Part shown: positions 29,882 through 36,675 of the stretch, in pieces
Numbering within the stretch: position 1 is the stretch's first letter
Layout of the letters: each line of letters starts with the position of its first letter
IMG/VR virus record: IMGVR_UViG_3300009285_000555
Span: 1-36,675 of that record
From: a virus
Direction: 5' to 3' (one strand)
Length of the DNA stretch: 36,675 nucleotides
The notes under the pieces: model-generated
The model's input: the letters and a program-made list of their open reading frames with translations, nothing else
Database searches by the model: none
What the model was told of the DNA's origin: nothing
Program-made: the position numbers and the translations under genes

Positions 29882-31477
29882 ATGGCTGTATACAAAGTAG
29901 GAGACATATATTTAAATGACCAAGGTCAGAAACTTGGAACAGAACAGGACATACAAAGCGCTGGTGGTGTTTCTGCTAATATACCTTGGTGGGCAAAAGG
30001 AAGTGTATCTTCTATCCCAACAAGAGTTGAAACGACAAGTGGGGGATTTTTAGCCCCTAGTCTTACTTATGCTGCAGGTGTTTCAGGACTTTCTCAAGAT
30101 AAAGTGAGACAATTATTTGGGGCAGCCGGTTTCCAAGATTTTACTACTCAATCTTCAGAGCAATTTACTCAATCTATTAATCAACAAAACACTCAAACTC
30201 AACAAGGACAACTAAGCCTAACTTTTCAACAGAATTTAGCCAATAAAACAAAACAAATCCAAGATTTATTGAAAACCGCTGAAACAAAAGCTCAACAAAA
30301 TATTACACAGTATCAAAATAAGATACAATCAGAAATAGAAAGATTCGCTTCTGCTGGTAAAGATTTTAAAAAAGATGCTCCAAATGCTTATAGTGCATTA
30401 CTTAAAAATATCCAGTATGAACAACAAAATTTAGAAAAAGAACGAGCTACATTAGCAAAGCAAATGCCTAATCGCGCTCCTTCTCAAGACGAATTAGCAC
30501 TTAATCAACAACCAACTATGCCACAACAATCATCGCTCCAAGGAATAACTGGAATTTTCAAACAAGGCTCGAGTGGTAATAGTGTTCTCCAAATTCAGCA
30601 AGCCCTGAAAGCTGCTGGATTTGACCCGGGTCCTTTAGATGGTAAATACGGACCAAAGACTATGGCTGCAGTCTCAGCTTTTCAACAATCTAAAGGATTG
30701 AAAGTAGACTCTATTGTAGGACCTCAGACATTAGGAGCTTTGGGACAAATAAGCGGTAGTGGAGGCGGTACAGGGGGAACAGGCACAGGATTGGGAGGAG
30801 GCGGTACAGGTGATCCTGCTCAAGATGCGTTACTTCAACAATTTCAAACTATGATTAATAATCAAATTGCTGAAGGCAATCAACTGAACCCTGCATTAAA
30901 TATTGATCAAAATACAATAAATAGATTTCTTGAACAAGCTAAAAGAGAAGTAGCTCCATTTTATAAACAGCAAATTGACACGATTAAAGAAGATGTGGTG
31001 AATACCGCCGGCATTCTTTCAAGACAATATGAAAGCGAAGTCGCTGGAGAGGAAGCACAATTTCAACAAAATTTAGGAGGATTTCGTGAACAGCAGGCTG
31101 GAGCTGGCACAGCTTTCTCTGGCGGACGTGCAACGCAAGAATTAGGACAACAGGCTGGTCAAAATAGAGCGTTGAGCGGATTGAGCGATTTATATGCTAA
31201 CAGATTTAGAGAATTAGGTCGCGGTGCGGAAGAAAAAATCGGAGCAGGGAATGTGTCTTATCAATTACCAAGCTTGCAAAGAAGACAGGCGAGCCTTGCG
31301 GGTGCGGGCGGATTCCAAGGAGCAGGATCGGTAGGGGGATATACTCCGGGATCATTTCAACTTGGCGCTATTCCAATGCAAGAAACACAGACGGCTAGAG
31401 CGCTTCAACAGCAATATTTATCAGAGGCATATCAGCGCGCGGCGACAGGAAGGTCGTGGCAAGATTTGTTTCATTAG
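29882..31477 (+). CDS. virion protein with peptidoglycan-binding domain
   Basis: A 531-residue, Gln/Ala-rich protein, likely an internal or tail-associated ejection factor. Residues 85-195 form a long Gln-rich coiled coil (TQQGQLSLTFQQNLANKTKQ). Residues 227-290 are a PG_binding_1 domain (KQGSSGNSVLQIQQALKAAG, GPLDGKYGPKTMAAVSAFQQ, VGPQTLGALG). A Gly/Thr linker precedes a C-terminal helical domain. No lytic catalytic domain is fused, so it may anchor the virion or the ejection apparatus in the cell wall. The next gene has its own promoter. Confidence 0.7.
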   Translation: MAVYKVGDIYLNDQGQKLGTEQDIQSAGGVSANIPWWAKGSVSSIPTRVETTSGGFLAPSLTYAAGVSGLSQDKVRQLFGAAGFQDFTTQSSEQFTQSINQQNTQTQQGQLSLTFQQNLANKTKQIQDLLKTAETKAQQNITQYQNKIQSEIERFASAGKDFKKDAPNAYSALLKNIQYEQQNLEKERATLAKQMPNRAPSQDELALNQQPTMPQQSSLQGITGIFKQGSSGNSVLQIQQALKAAGFDPGPLDGKYGPKTMAAVSAFQQSKGLKVDSIVGPQTLGALGQISGSGGGTGGTGTGLGGGGTGDPAQDALLQQFQTMINNQIAEGNQLNPALNIDQNTINRFLEQAKREVAPFYKQQIDTIKEDVVNTAGILSRQYESEVAGEEAQFQQNLGGFREQQAGAGTAFSGGRATQELGQQAGQNRALSGLSDLYANRFRELGRGAEEKIGAGNVSYQLPSLQRRQASLAGAGGFQGAGSVGGYTPGSFQLGAIPMQETQTARALQQQYLSEAYQRAATGRSWQDLFH

Positions 31478-31493
31478 AAGTTATTAATTAATT

Positions 31494-31502
31494 TGGTATA
31501 AT
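31494..31502 (+). promoter_or_regulatory. extended -10 promoter
   Basis: TTGGTATAAT with TATAAT at 31497-31502, and only a weak -35 (TTAGAA near 31474). Ten bases lie between the -10 and ATG 31513, so the leader would be about three to four bases. Confidence 0.5.
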
Positions 31503-31512
31503 ATAAATATAT

Positions 31513-32640
31513 ATGGCGACACTTCAGAAACAAAAAGGACGATTTAAAATGGCTTTACAAAAAAATCTTAAACCTAGTGCGGGTGGATTTAATGTCTTTG
31601 GATTCCTTGGCGATCTTGCAAGGAAACCAACAGCGGAAGCTTCTCCTTATACAGTTCCATCAACTCCTACTCCTCTTTTGCCTAATCAACCGTCTTCTTC
31701 GTTCTCTGTGCCACCAACTTCTCCTACATCTTCTACTAAACTTGCGAATAAATATATCCCGCCTGCTGGCGGTGGCATCCAACCTTCTCCTCAAGGTGGG
31801 GGACTATCTCCTCAAGGCGGACAAGGCGGAACGGAAAATTTCACAGCGGCTTTAATGAAAATTCTCAAAGATGCTCAAACACAACAACAAGCGGGACAAG
31901 CGGGGCTTTTAAAACAACAGCAAGACATAACTGGAACAGGACTCGATTTGGCTAATACGATAAATACACAAAATATTGAGCAACTAAATCCTGAAAATAT
32001 TATTGGCTTAAGACGAGGAGCTATCGGGGCGGTACAGCCCGGGGAACTTTCTGTAGAAAATCAAATAAGATTAAGTAATGCCGGATTTGAAAATGTAAAT
32101 CAACTTATAGAAAAAACTTTAGGAAGTTATGAAAAGGAACAGGAGAGAACGCAAAGACAAAGAGAACGACAAGAGGACTTATCTTTCAGAGAAAGACAAT
32201 TTGCAGAAGCTCAAAGAATATCAAATCTTAAATTAGGCGTAGATGGTTTAGGTGGAGGTCAAGTGTCAGAAACAGCAAATGATATTTCTACTCTTATTGA
32301 TAGATTGGTCTCTACTGGAGCCACTGGGAGAATTTCAGGACCACTCGACCAATATTTAGGAGGGAGGTTCGGTTCAGCTGCTACGGCTAAAAATATATAT
32401 GACCAAATTAAGGGCATGCTTTCTCTTGAAAATAGACAAAAATTGAAAGGCTCTGGAGCAATCTCTGATTTTGAAGCTAGGACACTTGAACGTGCCGCAT
32501 CTTCTTTGGGTAGAAATCAGAGTGATGAGGAATTTATGAATACGCTTAGACAATTGCAGTCTGACCTATTGGCTGGAGGAATATCACAAAATGCCGGTGG
32601 TGGCGATGATGACGCATTATTAAGTCAATTTGGGCTTTAA
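31513..32640 (+). CDS. internal virion / ejection-type protein
   Basis: A 375-residue protein with a Pro/Ser/Gly-rich disordered N-terminal 100 residues (PPAGGGIQPSPQGGGLSPQG), a Gln-rich helix (QQQAGQAGLLKQQQDITGTG) and a strongly charged coiled coil (EKEQERTQRQRERQEDLSFR). The C-terminus is an Ala/Leu helical segment. Size, disorder and placement between the PG-binding and the giant protein suggest an internal core/ejection protein of a podovirus. Start 31513 is near the promoter; ATG 31549 (MALQKN) is an alternative. Confidence 0.5.
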   Translation: MATLQKQKGRFKMALQKNLKPSAGGFNVFGFLGDLARKPTAEASPYTVPSTPTPLLPNQPSSSFSVPPTSPTSSTKLANKYIPPAGGGIQPSPQGGGLSPQGGQGGTENFTAALMKILKDAQTQQQAGQAGLLKQQQDITGTGLDLANTINTQNIEQLNPENIIGLRRGAIGAVQPGELSVENQIRLSNAGFENVNQLIEKTLGSYEKEQERTQRQRERQEDLSFRERQFAEAQRISNLKLGVDGLGGGQVSETANDISTLIDRLVSTGATGRISGPLDQYLGGRFGSAATAKNIYDQIKGMLSLENRQKLKGSGAISDFEARTLERAASSLGRNQSDEEFMNTLRQLQSDLLAGGISQNAGGGDDDALLSQFGL

Positions 32641-32642
32641 TT

Positions 32643-35600
32643 ATGGAGACAATAGAAACAAGAAAAAAATTAGCAGATGGTATAAGAACACTGCAAGTCA
32701 GCGGTGATACCGATAGCATAAATCGGCTTGTTTCGGCGTATAAAAGCAAATATCAAACGTCAGAATCGGCGGAAAAAGAGCCGTCATTTTTAGGTGGTAT
32801 TGCTAGAGACGTGTCTCGTCCTTTTGCTCGTCTAAGTCAAAATATAAGAGCGACAGGCGAAATAGCAACTGGAACTCCTTATGAAGAAGCTATAAAGCCT
32901 GTACAAAGTAAATATTGGGGTGAATTAAAACCAGTAGGACAAGAAGGCACCTTTGGACAAAGAGTGGGCGAGTCTTTCGGTGTGGGTGCTCAAATCGCTT
33001 CTAATTTACCTTTTACTGGGGGCGTTACTGGCATTGCAAAAGCTGGATTAAAAGGACTGATAAAACAAGGATTAAAAACTGGCGTTAGAGAGGGTGTAGC
33101 TGGTGGTGCGCTATATGGAGGGGGTAAAGCCGCAGAGGAGGGTAAAGGAATTGGTGAAATTGCCAAGGAAACCGCTTTAGGCGGCGCGCTTGGCGGTCTT
33201 GGTGGCGGAATATTGGGTGGATCAGTGCCTGTCGTTGGGAAACTTTTAAAAGGTGCGAAAACAGCTATCTTAAATCCAGTGGATTATATCGAATCTAAAA
33301 TTCTAAGCAAATATGAAAAAGGAGTAAAACCTTTGCTCCCGGGGAAGACTACACCAAGCCAATTAAAAAATTATCGAAGTAAAGTCATTGATGCAGGATT
33401 AACTATTAATGAAAATAAAGCAAATTTGAATTTTTCTGATGATGTGGGAGATGAAGTTGTAGGACAAAATCCAAAATCATTACAACAACTCGCTGATTCA
33501 GTAGAGCAAACTAAAAAAAGAGTATTTTCAGAATATGACACTCTTGCTAAACAAGCAGGAGAAGCAGGAGTGACAGTAGATATGGCACCTATTGCCTCTG
33601 AACTTGATTCAGTAATAAATAACAAGGCTCTTGCTATAACTAGTCCTAAAACTATCCAATATGCGCAACAAGCACAGGAAAGGCTACTTACCGCTGGTAA
33701 ACTTGACACTGTAACTGCACAAGAGGTGGTGCAGAATTATAACAAATCTTTAGAAGCGTTTTACAGAAATCCAAGCTATGATAATGCCTCACAGGCGGCA
33801 GTAGATGCTATGCTTGCAAATAATATGAGAAAAGCTCTTGATGAAGGTATAACTGGACTTACAGGAACCCAATATCAAGCGTTGAAAAATAAATATGCTT
33901 CGCTTAAAGCCATTGAAAAAGATGTTATAAAAGCTGCACTACGCGATGCTAGAAAGAATGTCAAAGGATTGATTGATTTCACTGATATATTTTCTGGAGG
34001 TCAAGTAGTTAATGGAATCCTTACAATGAACCCGGCTGCAATAGCCCAAGGTTTTACTCAAAAGGGTATTGCTTCTTTGTATAAGTTTATGACTGATCCA
34101 AATAGAGCGATTGCAAAAATGTTTCAATCTATTGAAAAAAACGCTCAACGATTAAGACAGTCAAGAAATTCTGGGAACATTCTATTGCAAACCCAAGCTA
34201 ATAACATAAATCCTACTAAACCTATTATAAATGCCATATCTCCTATTATCGCAAGTAATGGAAAAAAGTCAATACCGATAATAAGTAAATCAAAAAACTT
34301 TAATTCACCAGTTTTAGGGAAAATTGAAAAATTTGAGGGGGATGAAAATTTTGGAATGATTAAAATTGAAAAACGGCATCCTGATGTTCTCCCTTATCTT
34401 GATGAAGCAATGCAAAAAGCTAAAATAATCGAAAAATATCCCGACATGTCTATACTTGAAGCTAATGTAGGTAAACAAAAAATTAGGCTAATTGTAGATC
34501 ATCAGTTAGGAACTAAGGATGGTACTGTACCAAAATTGTTTTTAAATAATGCTTATTTTGTGCCTAGAGAGGGACTCGAACCCACGACTTTTCGCGCTTC
34601 AGGCGAACGCTCTACCACTGAGCTATCTAGGCCTATTGACAGTATACCAAAACCGCAGAGGAAGTCAACCGCATCGCAAGTGGATAACTTACAAAAGAAA
34701 TCTATAACTAATACCCTTAAAAAAAAAGGTGAACAGCAAGCATTTGGAGCAGTAGCGGGAATTGAAGAAGACAAAGAAAAAGGCGGAATAAAATTTGATC
34801 CTAAAAAGGCGGCTATTGGAATTGGTGCTATCGGAGCTGTAAGTAGTAAATCTGGAAAAAAAATCGGAGAACAGGTATTTAAAGGGTTTAAAGATTTATC
34901 TACAAAATTAGTTGAAAAATTAAAAGGCAGGAGTGAGGTATCTAAACAATTCATAAGCGACTTAACTAACTCTCCTGACTTAAAACAAGTTGAAAAAGAT
35001 GTTATTCGCAATATACTTGAGACAGAAAAAGGCGTAGTGAATGTGCCAGAGTTTGCAAAGAAAGTGCAGGCGGAGCTGGTGCCTCTCAAGGTGAAAAGTA
35101 GTGATGTAATAAATGCGAAAGCTAAAGATCACTACTCTTCTAATTATATGCGGAGCGAAGGAGATTTTTCTTCTAAGTATGAAAATATAGCTCTCCCAAA
35201 AGAGATAAGAGGAAATGTAGCTGATTATAAAGAAAACATATATGAAAGTCCTATAACCACTTCAGCGGGTGATGTTCACTTTAATTACAATACTAGAAAC
35301 TACTTCGGTCACACTCGTATAGAAGACATGGCAGACAACAAAACCAGACGTGTTATAGAAGTGCAGAGTGATTTGTATCAGAAGGGGAATTTGGAAAGAG
35401 AAAAAAATTTATGGGCCGAAATGGGCCCCAACGAGAGTAAAAACAGTATGGAGTTAAAATACGGACATAAGGGGTTTGCGGATAAAATGGCGAAAAGAAG
35501 GACAGACGTAGCCAAACTCCAACAATACAACGACCCCACAGCCCACTTCCGCATGGTACGAGAAGAAATAAAGAAAGCCGCGCAAGACGGTAAAACTAAA

Positions 35601-36167
35601 CTTCAATTCCCTACAGGAGAGATAGCTATGAAAATAGAAGGATTGGGAGAAAATTATGATTTCAAATGGCACAACGGAAGCAAGATGGAAGCATCTGATT
35701 TGACTAAAGACACTATTGGTGGGTACTTCAACAATAATGGTGAAAACTGGATAATCACCGACATCCTCGGAGATGGGAAGTTTAAGGCTATGCCAAAAGA
35801 ACATTTTGATTCATTTGTAGAATCTAAGGGACTTACTATATCTGGTGAAGACTTAATATCATACGCAGAACACCACGCAACTAAAAACTTCTGGGGTTCA
35901 AAAGAATCCTTTGACATCTCAGGCAAAGTAGACACCAACAATCCTATTTATAAATTTTACGAAAAAGACTTAGGCAAATATGTAACCAATAAATACGGAG
36001 CAAGAAGAATAACAGACGACAAAGGTGTATCATGGTATGAAGTGCCTATTAAAAAAGATTATACTAAATTACCAATAGAAGCTTTCGCCTTTGCTCCGCT
36101 TACTTTCTTACCTAAAAGAAAAGACGAGAAAAAGAAATCATTACCATTTAACTTTATAAAAAAATGA
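32643..36167 (+). CDS. 1174-residue internal virion/polyvalent protein hosting an antisense tRNA
   Basis: The N-terminal third contains Gly-rich hydrophobic segments (GVAGGALYGGGKAAEEGKGI, GGALGGLGGGILGG) suited to membrane penetration. A helical middle follows (VDMAPIASELDSVINNKALA). Around residues 565-640 a domain with KRHPDVLPYLDEAMQKAKII...KIRLIVDHQL...LNNAYF resembles the barnase/EndoU-like (BECR) nuclease modules of phage polyvalent proteins. Residues 640-683 are simply the antisense translation of a tRNA and its promoter. The C-terminus (GHTRIEDMADNKTRRVIEVQ-SDLYQKGN, FYEKDLGKYVTNKYGARRI) matches the large polyvalent-protein associated pattern. No methionine allows the second half to start alone before the NYMRSEGDF stretch. 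Likely ejected with the DNA. Confidence 0.6.
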   Translation: METIETRKKLADGIRTLQVSGDTDSINRLVSAYKSKYQTSESAEKEPSFLGGIARDVSRPFARLSQNIRATGEIATGTPYEEAIKPVQSKYWGELKPVGQEGTFGQRVGESFGVGAQIASNLPFTGGVTGIAKAGLKGLIKQGLKTGVREGVAGGALYGGGKAAEEGKGIGEIAKETALGGALGGLGGGILGGSVPVVGKLLKGAKTAILNPVDYIESKILSKYEKGVKPLLPGKTTPSQLKNYRSKVIDAGLTINENKANLNFSDDVGDEVVGQNPKSLQQLADSVEQTKKRVFSEYDTLAKQAGEAGVTVDMAPIASELDSVINNKALAITSPKTIQYAQQAQERLLTAGKLDTVTAQEVVQNYNKSLEAFYRNPSYDNASQAAVDAMLANNMRKALDEGITGLTGTQYQALKNKYASLKAIEKDVIKAALRDARKNVKGLIDFTDIFSGGQVVNGILTMNPAAIAQGFTQKGIASLYKFMTDPNRAIAKMFQSIEKNAQRLRQSRNSGNILLQTQANNINPTKPIINAISPIIASNGKKSIPIISKSKNFNSPVLGKIEKFEGDENFGMIKIEKRHPDVLPYLDEAMQKAKIIEKYPDMSILEANVGKQKIRLIVDHQLGTKDGTVPKLFLNNAYFVPREGLEPTTFRASGERSTTELSRPIDSIPKPQRKSTASQVDNLQKKSITNTLKKKGEQQAFGAVAGIEEDKEKGGIKFDPKKAAIGIGAIGAVSSKSGKKIGEQVFKGFKDLSTKLVEKLKGRSEVSKQFISDLTNSPDLKQVEKDVIRNILETEKGVVNVPEFAKKVQAELVPLKVKSSDVINAKAKDHYSSNYMRSEGDFSSKYENIALPKEIRGNVADYKENIYESPITTSAGDVHFNYNTRNYFGHTRIEDMADNKTRRVIEVQSDLYQKGNLEREKNLWAEMGPNESKNSMELKYGHKGFADKMAKRRTDVAKLQQYNDPTAHFRMVREEIKKAAQDGKTKLQFPTGEIAMKIEGLGENYDFKWHNGSKMEASDLTKDTIGGYFNNNGENWIITDILGDGKFKAMPKEHFDSFVESKGLTISGEDLISYAEHHATKNFWGSKESFDISGKVDTNNPIYKFYEKDLGKYVTNKYGARRITDDKGVSWYEVPIKKDYTKLPIEAFAFAPLTFLPKRKDEKKKSLPFNFIKK
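34561..34632 (-). tRNA. tRNA-Phe (GAA)
   Basis: The minus strand folds into a full 72-base cloverleaf: acceptor GCCTAGA/TCTAGGC (7 bp), D arm GCTC-AGTGGTA-GAGC, anticodon stem TTCGC/GCGAA with loop CTGAAGC (U33, anticodon GAA), variable AAGTC, T arm GTGGG-TTCGAGT-CCCTC (one U-U mismatch), discriminator A. No 3' CCA is encoded. It lies entirely inside the open frame of a plus-strand virion gene, producing the EGLEPTTFRASGERSTTEL stretch typical of antisense-tRNA translation. G at position 37 is unusual for tRNA-Phe, in which A is the rule. Confidence 0.9.
34641..34690 (-). promoter_or_regulatory. promoter of the embedded tRNA
   Basis: On the minus strand: AAGTTATCCAC, CTTGCGATGCGG, TTGACT (-35, complement of 34663-34668), 16 bases, TATACT (-10, 34641-34646) with TGG upstream. 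The tRNA 5' end follows eight bases later, so the predicted transcript starts about two bases before mature tRNA. The upstream box is the same as in the phage's own early promoters. Confidence 0.75.
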
Positions 36168-36675
36168 GCTATCTTGCATCAAAACCCGAACAATCAGACG
36201 AGAATGAAGTAGCTTTACTCCAAAGCTTAGATGCTTTGGCTGTTTCCAGTGCTACTCAAGCTGTCAGAAAATCAAGTGCCACAACAGTGGCTAATGTTGA
36301 AGTTGGAAGTGGCGGAGCTTCAGGCCACACAATCAAAAACGCAGGCACTGCCCTAACCACCAGAACAGGCTTAAATTTCCTCTCCCCCTTGGTTGCAACA
36401 GATGATGCAGGGGGAGATGAATCAGAAATAACCATGACTGCCCTATCTGGCGATGTAACGACAACAAGCGGGAATGTGGCAACACTTAAAGCCAATCTAA
36501 AAGCTGATTCAATCAAAATAACTCTCGATGGCCAAGGAGGTGTCATCAGTACTGGTTTAAAAGGATTCACTGAAGTCCCCTACGCAGGAACGATAACTGG
36601 CTGGACAATTTTAGGTGACCAGACGGGGAGTATAGTCTTGGACATTTGGGCTGATTCGTACGCTAATTTCGCACC
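36164..36675 (+). CDS. tail fibre-like protein, 5' part (cut by window end)
   Basis: The gene starts with an ATGA overlap with the preceding stop and is open to the window end (170 complete codons). After an N-terminal helical stretch (MSYLASKPEQSDENEVALLQ) comes a Thr/Ser/Gly repetitive part, then SIKITLDGQGGVISTGLKGF and SIVLDIWADSYANFA, which match a beta domain shared by many phage fibres and capsid-attached proteins (SIVVDIWKDTYANFPP-type, from memory). Likely another receptor-binding or fibre protein. Its full size and C-terminus are outside the window. Confidence 0.65.
   Translation, partial: MSYLASKPEQSDENEVALLQSLDALAVSSATQAVRKSSATTVANVEVGSGGASGHTIKNAGTALTTRTGLNFLSPLVATDDAGGDESEITMTALSGDVTTTSGNVATLKANLKADSIKITLDGQGGVISTGLKGFTEVPYAGTITGWTILGDQTGSIVLDIWADSYANFA

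Noticed and set aside
34561-34632. Residues EGLEPTTFRASGERSTTEL as a real protein motif
   Set aside because: This peptide is the well-known antisense translation of tRNA sequence and carries no domain information.
1-36675. Alternative genetic code (TGA or TAG recoded)
   Set aside because: TGA, TAA and TAG all end well-supported genes with tight overlaps to the next start (for example at 1091, 7095, 10696 and 18060-18062).

Overview
The window is most simply read as the bulk of one short-tailed (podovirus-like) tailed-phage genome, AT-rich, probably from an uncultivated bacterium. It encodes terminase, a P22-type portal, scaffold, capsid, head-tail adaptor, a P22 gp10-like tail protein, fibres and internal virion/ejection-type proteins, but no tape measure, tail tube or sheath gene. 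TGA, TAA and TAG all act as stops, so the standard bacterial code applies. Most genes lack a Shine-Dalgarno sequence and start after A/T-rich stretches. Promoters look sigma70-like, often with an extended -10 (TGnTATAAT), and several put the ATG at or within a few bases of the predicted transcription start. Together with the promoter style of the embedded tRNA, this made me think of a Patescibacteria/CPR-type host. That host guess is weak inference.

Layout. (1) 178-537, plus strand: a small secreted lysozyme/transglycosylase, probably the last late gene if the map is circular, followed by terminators. (2) 714-10031, minus strand: the early/replication arm. In transcription order it holds an HNH endonuclease, a primase-helicase, a zinc-ribbon protein, a coiled-coil protein, a membrane-anchored trypsin-like protease, a run of very small proteins (one transmembrane, several with Cys pairs), a DUF6948-like protein next to a Gly-Ser-Tyr repeat protein, a PD-(D/E)XK exonuclease-like protein, a possible ssDNA-binding protein, an SF2 helicase and a RecU-like resolvase. 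(3) 10032-10255: an AT-rich divergent control region. (4) 10256-36675, plus strand: the late arm. It starts with small genes, a broken ParB 5' end, a homing-type endonuclease and a ParB-methyltransferase fusion. Terminase, portal, small head genes, scaffold, capsid, a 1043-residue repetitive fibre, adaptor, tail and internal virion proteins follow. It ends inside another fibre gene cut by the window edge.

The most unusual features are: a complete tRNA-Phe(GAA) gene with its own promoter lying antisense inside the open frame of a 1174-residue virion protein (34561-34690); a homing-endonuclease gene sandwiched between two copies of the ParB N-terminus (10695-11300); three copies of a 5' leader whose hairpin covaries (before 17243, 18117 and 18743); an attenuator-like RNA with mutually exclusive pairings (18598-18699); and a repeated promoter module combining a DnaA-box-like sequence with CTTGCG.
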